From Myxococcota bacterium (GTDB lineage: Bacteria > Myxococcota > UBA727 > JABDBI01), in assembly GCA_040387835.1 (NCBI GenBank), contig JAZKCZ010000001.1:449444-513443 (forward strand): DNA of 64,000 nucleotides. Reading direction: 5' to 3'. The stretch's first letter is position 1, and each line of letters starts with the position of its first letter. Shown one piece after another: positions 61,546 through 64,000 of the stretch. The notes under the pieces are model-generated. The model worked only from the letters and a program-made list of their open reading frames with translations. It ran no database searches and was not told the origin of the DNA. Both the position numbers and the translations under genes were made by a program.

Positions 61546-63066
61546 ATGTTCAAACTTTATTTGGCCTGCTTATTGATGTCTATTCAAACAAGCACTTTAT
61601 TTGCCCAGTCGGCTCCGCGTTTCGAGTGGACGCTCAGGCAAATCAATTGGCATCAATGGCTGACGAAATCAGCCAATCGCGAAGCTCTTGCGGATCAATT
61701 GGATATACCCAGAGCATATCTCGAAGCCATATACCAGTCGAATAGCCCCGGCTGGCTGACAGAACGTTCTTATTCAAAAGCCACGGTAGATGCTCAAGGC
61801 CTCAAATGGATTTCTGTCAGCGTGAATCAAAATTTTTGTATTGGTAAGGAAAATAGAACTAGCCCGGCGCCTGCAGAATGGGCCGAAGAACAAATTCTCT
61901 CAATCAATGCGATGTTTACGCGCCTTAAAATCCCCATCAGACTATTTAAAGGGGACGATTTAACAGAACACGGTGGCGTGGTCATGGTCCAAACCGAAAA
62001 CACAGGTAGCCTTTGTTCAAGCTCCAGTGCGACTGCTTGTAGCGGTTATAATCCAACCGAAGCTATCAGCTGTGAAGTTTACCCCTTCATACCGCTTTGG
62101 AAGAAAATCTTTTTCCCCAGTCTGAAGGAACACTTGCTCGAACATGAAGGCGGTCATACCTTCGCCCAAGAGCACACCGATAAAATAAACGCCCTGCCCA
62201 AAGATCCAAGAATGAAAGCCAGCGGATCGCTCCACACGGTCATGTATTCTGAACCCACCTGGGTGGAGCAATATTTTGTGGCACCAGTCGCAATTTTAAC
62301 CCGCCAAAATTCTGAAGGCGAACGCGGCCCGTTAGACGAACTGCAGACGCTACTATATTATGGGACGACAGCGAATATTACTGACTTATCGCCCTACCAA
62401 GTGCTTTCGCCTGAAGCGGAAATCGCCAAAAACGCTTTTTTCCATGCCTTTTTGCCGGAAGTTGCCAGCTACTCGGTTGGTAATTTTGTATCGCACTTAG
62501 CCCTATCGGACCGAAAAATCTTAGCCGCCACCAAAGTCGCCAGCTTTATAAGCAGACTTTTTCTAATGGAACCCTGGAAAGGAATGACTAACTTTGTACT
62601 TGGCGTGGCACCCAGTCATGTGGTCCAAGAACTCTCGGTGCCTATTTCTCACCTGACCGACATGTACTATTTTCCGATTCGAACCGTTTTGGACTTTCGG
62701 TATTACGCAACATCGGCGCTTTTTAACATCTTTTTTTTCGAACTTCCTGGAGCCGTGATTGGTTCTTGGTTAGGTTTTGGCATCAGCAAATTACTTCCTA
62801 CTAGATGGCAACGGCCTTCATTTTCTATCAACCGAGCTTGGCCACCGAATCTTTTTGCTACCATTTTGGCCAACTATCAGACGCGCTGGGATAACTGCTG
62901 TCCAAACTGCCTTTGGTGGCTGAAGACACCTTTAATTGGCGTCCTTGCTGCCGACAGGGTGGCGGCAATCTGGATTCTCATGGTTAAGCAGCGACTGGGA
63001 ATACCCAGCTTGCGTTGGTACCGCGGCACCATGCCCGATACCTTAAACGCCCCTATGGAGCCGTAA
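61546..63066 (+). CDS. Secreted metzincin-like metalloprotease with membrane tail
   Basis: 506 residues with a signal peptide (YLACLLMSIQTSTLFA). The zinc site is H200-E-G-G-H204-x5-H210, HExxHxxAxxH, where metzincins have Gly at the eighth position. A Met-turn-like VMYSEPTW follows around residue 233. The C-terminal half has two or more hydrophobic segments (around residues 375-420 and 455-475) that may anchor it or make a pore. The combination of a metzincin site with this tail is not one I recognise. Confidence 0.72.
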   Translation: MFKLYLACLLMSIQTSTLFAQSAPRFEWTLRQINWHQWLTKSANREALADQLDIPRAYLEAIYQSNSPGWLTERSYSKATVDAQGLKWISVSVNQNFCIGKENRTSPAPAEWAEEQILSINAMFTRLKIPIRLFKGDDLTEHGGVVMVQTENTGSLCSSSSATACSGYNPTEAISCEVYPFIPLWKKIFFPSLKEHLLEHEGGHTFAQEHTDKINALPKDPRMKASGSLHTVMYSEPTWVEQYFVAPVAILTRQNSEGERGPLDELQTLLYYGTTANITDLSPYQVLSPEAEIAKNAFFHAFLPEVASYSVGNFVSHLALSDRKILAATKVASFISRLFLMEPWKGMTNFVLGVAPSHVVQELSVPISHLTDMYYFPIRTVLDFRYYATSALFNIFFFELPGAVIGSWLGFGISKLLPTRWQRPSFSINRAWPPNLFATILANYQTRWDNCCPNCLWWLKTPLIGVLAADRVAAIWILMVKQRLGIPSLRWYRGTMPDTLNAPMEP

Positions 63067-63080
63067 TTTAAATAATTCAA

Positions 63081-63108
63081 TTGATTTAATCACAATTTCA
63101 AATATGTT
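63081..63108 (+). promoter_or_regulatory. Possible promoter of the last gene
   Basis: TTGATT (63081-63086) and TATGTT (63103-63108) are 16 bases apart in an AT-rich stretch. The match is moderate. Confidence 0.3.
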
Positions 63109-63138
63109 ATTTGCAATTGTTTAAATGTTGGAGAATTT

Positions 63139-64000
63139 GTGAAGATTACAATTGTTTTATTTTATTTTATTTCCATTATTACACATGCTCAAGGCTCTGC
63201 AGTAGTTGGACGTTCAAATGCTGTTCATTGGTCTATCGGTGCATCGATCGCTTCTAAGCATGCAAGCGGTGTTCGAATTCTAGAACAGGCCGAGCAGCGC
63301 GCTTTGAGCTTTGTCGATAAAATTCTGTCATGGACAAAAAACCTCCCCCACGAAGAAAAACTAACACGAGCCAAGCGCATCAGTAATCTGATCTTCCAAA
63401 TCATCGAAGCGCGCTCACAGGTAGGCAACGATAATTTGATTGAGACGCTTGAAGACGAGTTGATGGATTTGGTAGAGCAAGAGCCAGGTAAAACAACGCC
63501 CCAAGAAAGCGAGTCCAAAAAAGGGCCTAGTATTACGATATTGGCACAAAAAAAACCGTCAGAAATCGTGCCTGGTATTAGAATGGCGGGACAAGGAGAC
63601 CTGAGGCCAGCGAATGGCGCTTCGTCCTCCACCGATTCGGAAGGAGCCGGCCCAACTCAGGGTTCGTCAGAGTCTCAAGATGGTGAAACAGACACTGAAA
63701 GTTGCGACAATCGCTTTCGGTATGCACCCCCCCAATTTTCCTTCGATGCATCAGCATCTACCGATACAGACAGTGATGCCCATGATTGCGCCGCGTCTGC
63801 TTCACCCCGTAAATCTCGCCGCAAAACGCGCCTTTCGGCTCTGCCAACGCCTGAGCGAGCAAGACAATCAACAAGGCCTCCCTTGGCAGCAGAGCCTCAT
63901 ACGCCAACCACCCCTCCTGCTCCAGCAATATTATGGACGCCTCAAGGATCCAGATCTTGCACGCCGGTCAAAACGGTGCAGATTATGCCTACAGCAAGGG
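63139..64000 (+). CDS. Secreted disordered Ser/Pro-rich protein, 5' part
   Basis: GTG start with GGAG six bases upstream; the frame is open to the window edge (287 codons). A signal peptide (VKITIVLFYFISIITHAQG) comes first, then a helical region to about residue 115. A long low-complexity region follows, rich in Ser, Thr, Pro and Asp, with a basic RKSRRKTRLS patch. No family is recognised. The style is that of a surface or effector protein. Confidence 0.7.
   Translation, partial: MKITIVLFYFISIITHAQGSAVVGRSNAVHWSIGASIASKHASGVRILEQAEQRALSFVDKILSWTKNLPHEEKLTRAKRISNLIFQIIEARSQVGNDNLIETLEDELMDLVEQEPGKTTPQESESKKGPSITILAQKKPSEIVPGIRMAGQGDLRPANGASSSTDSEGAGPTQGSSESQDGETDTESCDNRFRYAPPQFSFDASASTDTDSDAHDCAASASPRKSRRKTRLSALPTPERARQSTRPPLAAEPHTPTTPPAPAILWTPQGSRSCTPVKTVQIMPTAR

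Noticed and set aside
1-64000. CRISPR arrays and complete insertion sequences
   Set aside because: I saw no regularly spaced direct repeats and no transposase or integrase gene; only the four 10-bp units at 14621-14660, which have no spacers.

Overview
The window looks like chromosomal DNA of a free-standing Gram-negative, proteobacterium-like bacterium. The signs are lipoprotein signal peptides, a DegP-type periplasmic protease, a soluble lytic transglycosylase, SixA, malate:quinone oxidoreductase, and a LexA / ImuA-ImuB / DnaE2 mutagenesis cassette. I cannot place it to genus. The many secreted or eukaryote-like proteins would fit a host-associated or predatory lineage of deltaproteobacterial or gammaproteobacterial type, but that is inference. 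Coding is dense: neighbouring genes commonly overlap by 1-20 bases, and several convergent pairs share the same four bases for their stops.

Layout. 0-9.3 kb is housekeeping: an HPr-kinase-like fragment, maf, a GH19-like lysozyme, a four-gene operon (lytic transglycosylase, E1 alpha, E1 beta, small winged-helix-like protein), degP-sixA-folB, frr and pyrH. 9.4-14.6 kb holds a divergent LarC-like protein, a dicarboxylate/amino-acid symporter, a zeta-like P-loop protein, and a Fic protein behind four 10-bp tandem repeats. 14.7-20.1 kb is a tight operon gmk - peptide-binding protein - two permeases - uvrC. 20.1-22.4 kb carries an amino-acid permease and a secreted protein with a RelA/SpoT-like domain. 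22.5-28.1 kb is the SOS mutasome, dnaE2 divergent from lexA-imuA-imuB, with an 18-bp palindrome between them. 28.1-33.8 kb has lipoproteins, fumC, CYTH, SRPBCC and VOC proteins, plus remnants of a second fumC and a second DUF4156 gene.

33.9-37.8 kb looks like a decayed island. It starts at tRNA-Arg(ACG), is bounded on the right by a 16-bp copy of the tRNA anticodon arm, and holds broken genes (DUF1016/YhcG nuclease tail, lipoprotein hydrolase, GNAT, a secreted protein) beside an intact AbiE toxin-antitoxin pair. 37.9-54.6 kb is a mosaic of small-molecule enzymes. It also has a cluster of odd secreted proteins at 40.1-43.1 kb (methyltransferase-like, RNP2-containing, RING-H2 with membrane segments, 16-cysteine tandem-repeat protein), a 105-bp MITE-like element and a Rieske oxygenase cut by one in-frame TGA. 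54.7-58.1 kb carries an H-NOX/hybrid histidine kinase pair and an RhlE-type helicase. 58.2-64 kb has an effector-like unknown, a subtilisin homologue lacking its catalytic Asp, another unknown, a secreted metzincin with a membrane tail, and the start of a secreted disordered protein.

How it works together. The clearest regulatory unit is the SOS cassette: LexA probably represses itself, imuA-imuB and dnaE2 from one palindrome lying inside two facing promoters. H-NOX and the kinase form one translationally coupled NO/O2-sensing unit. The accessory half shows active gene decay (nonsense codons, a homopolymer frameshift, partial duplicates) next to intact secreted eukaryote-like genes. That contrast is the most interesting feature of the window.
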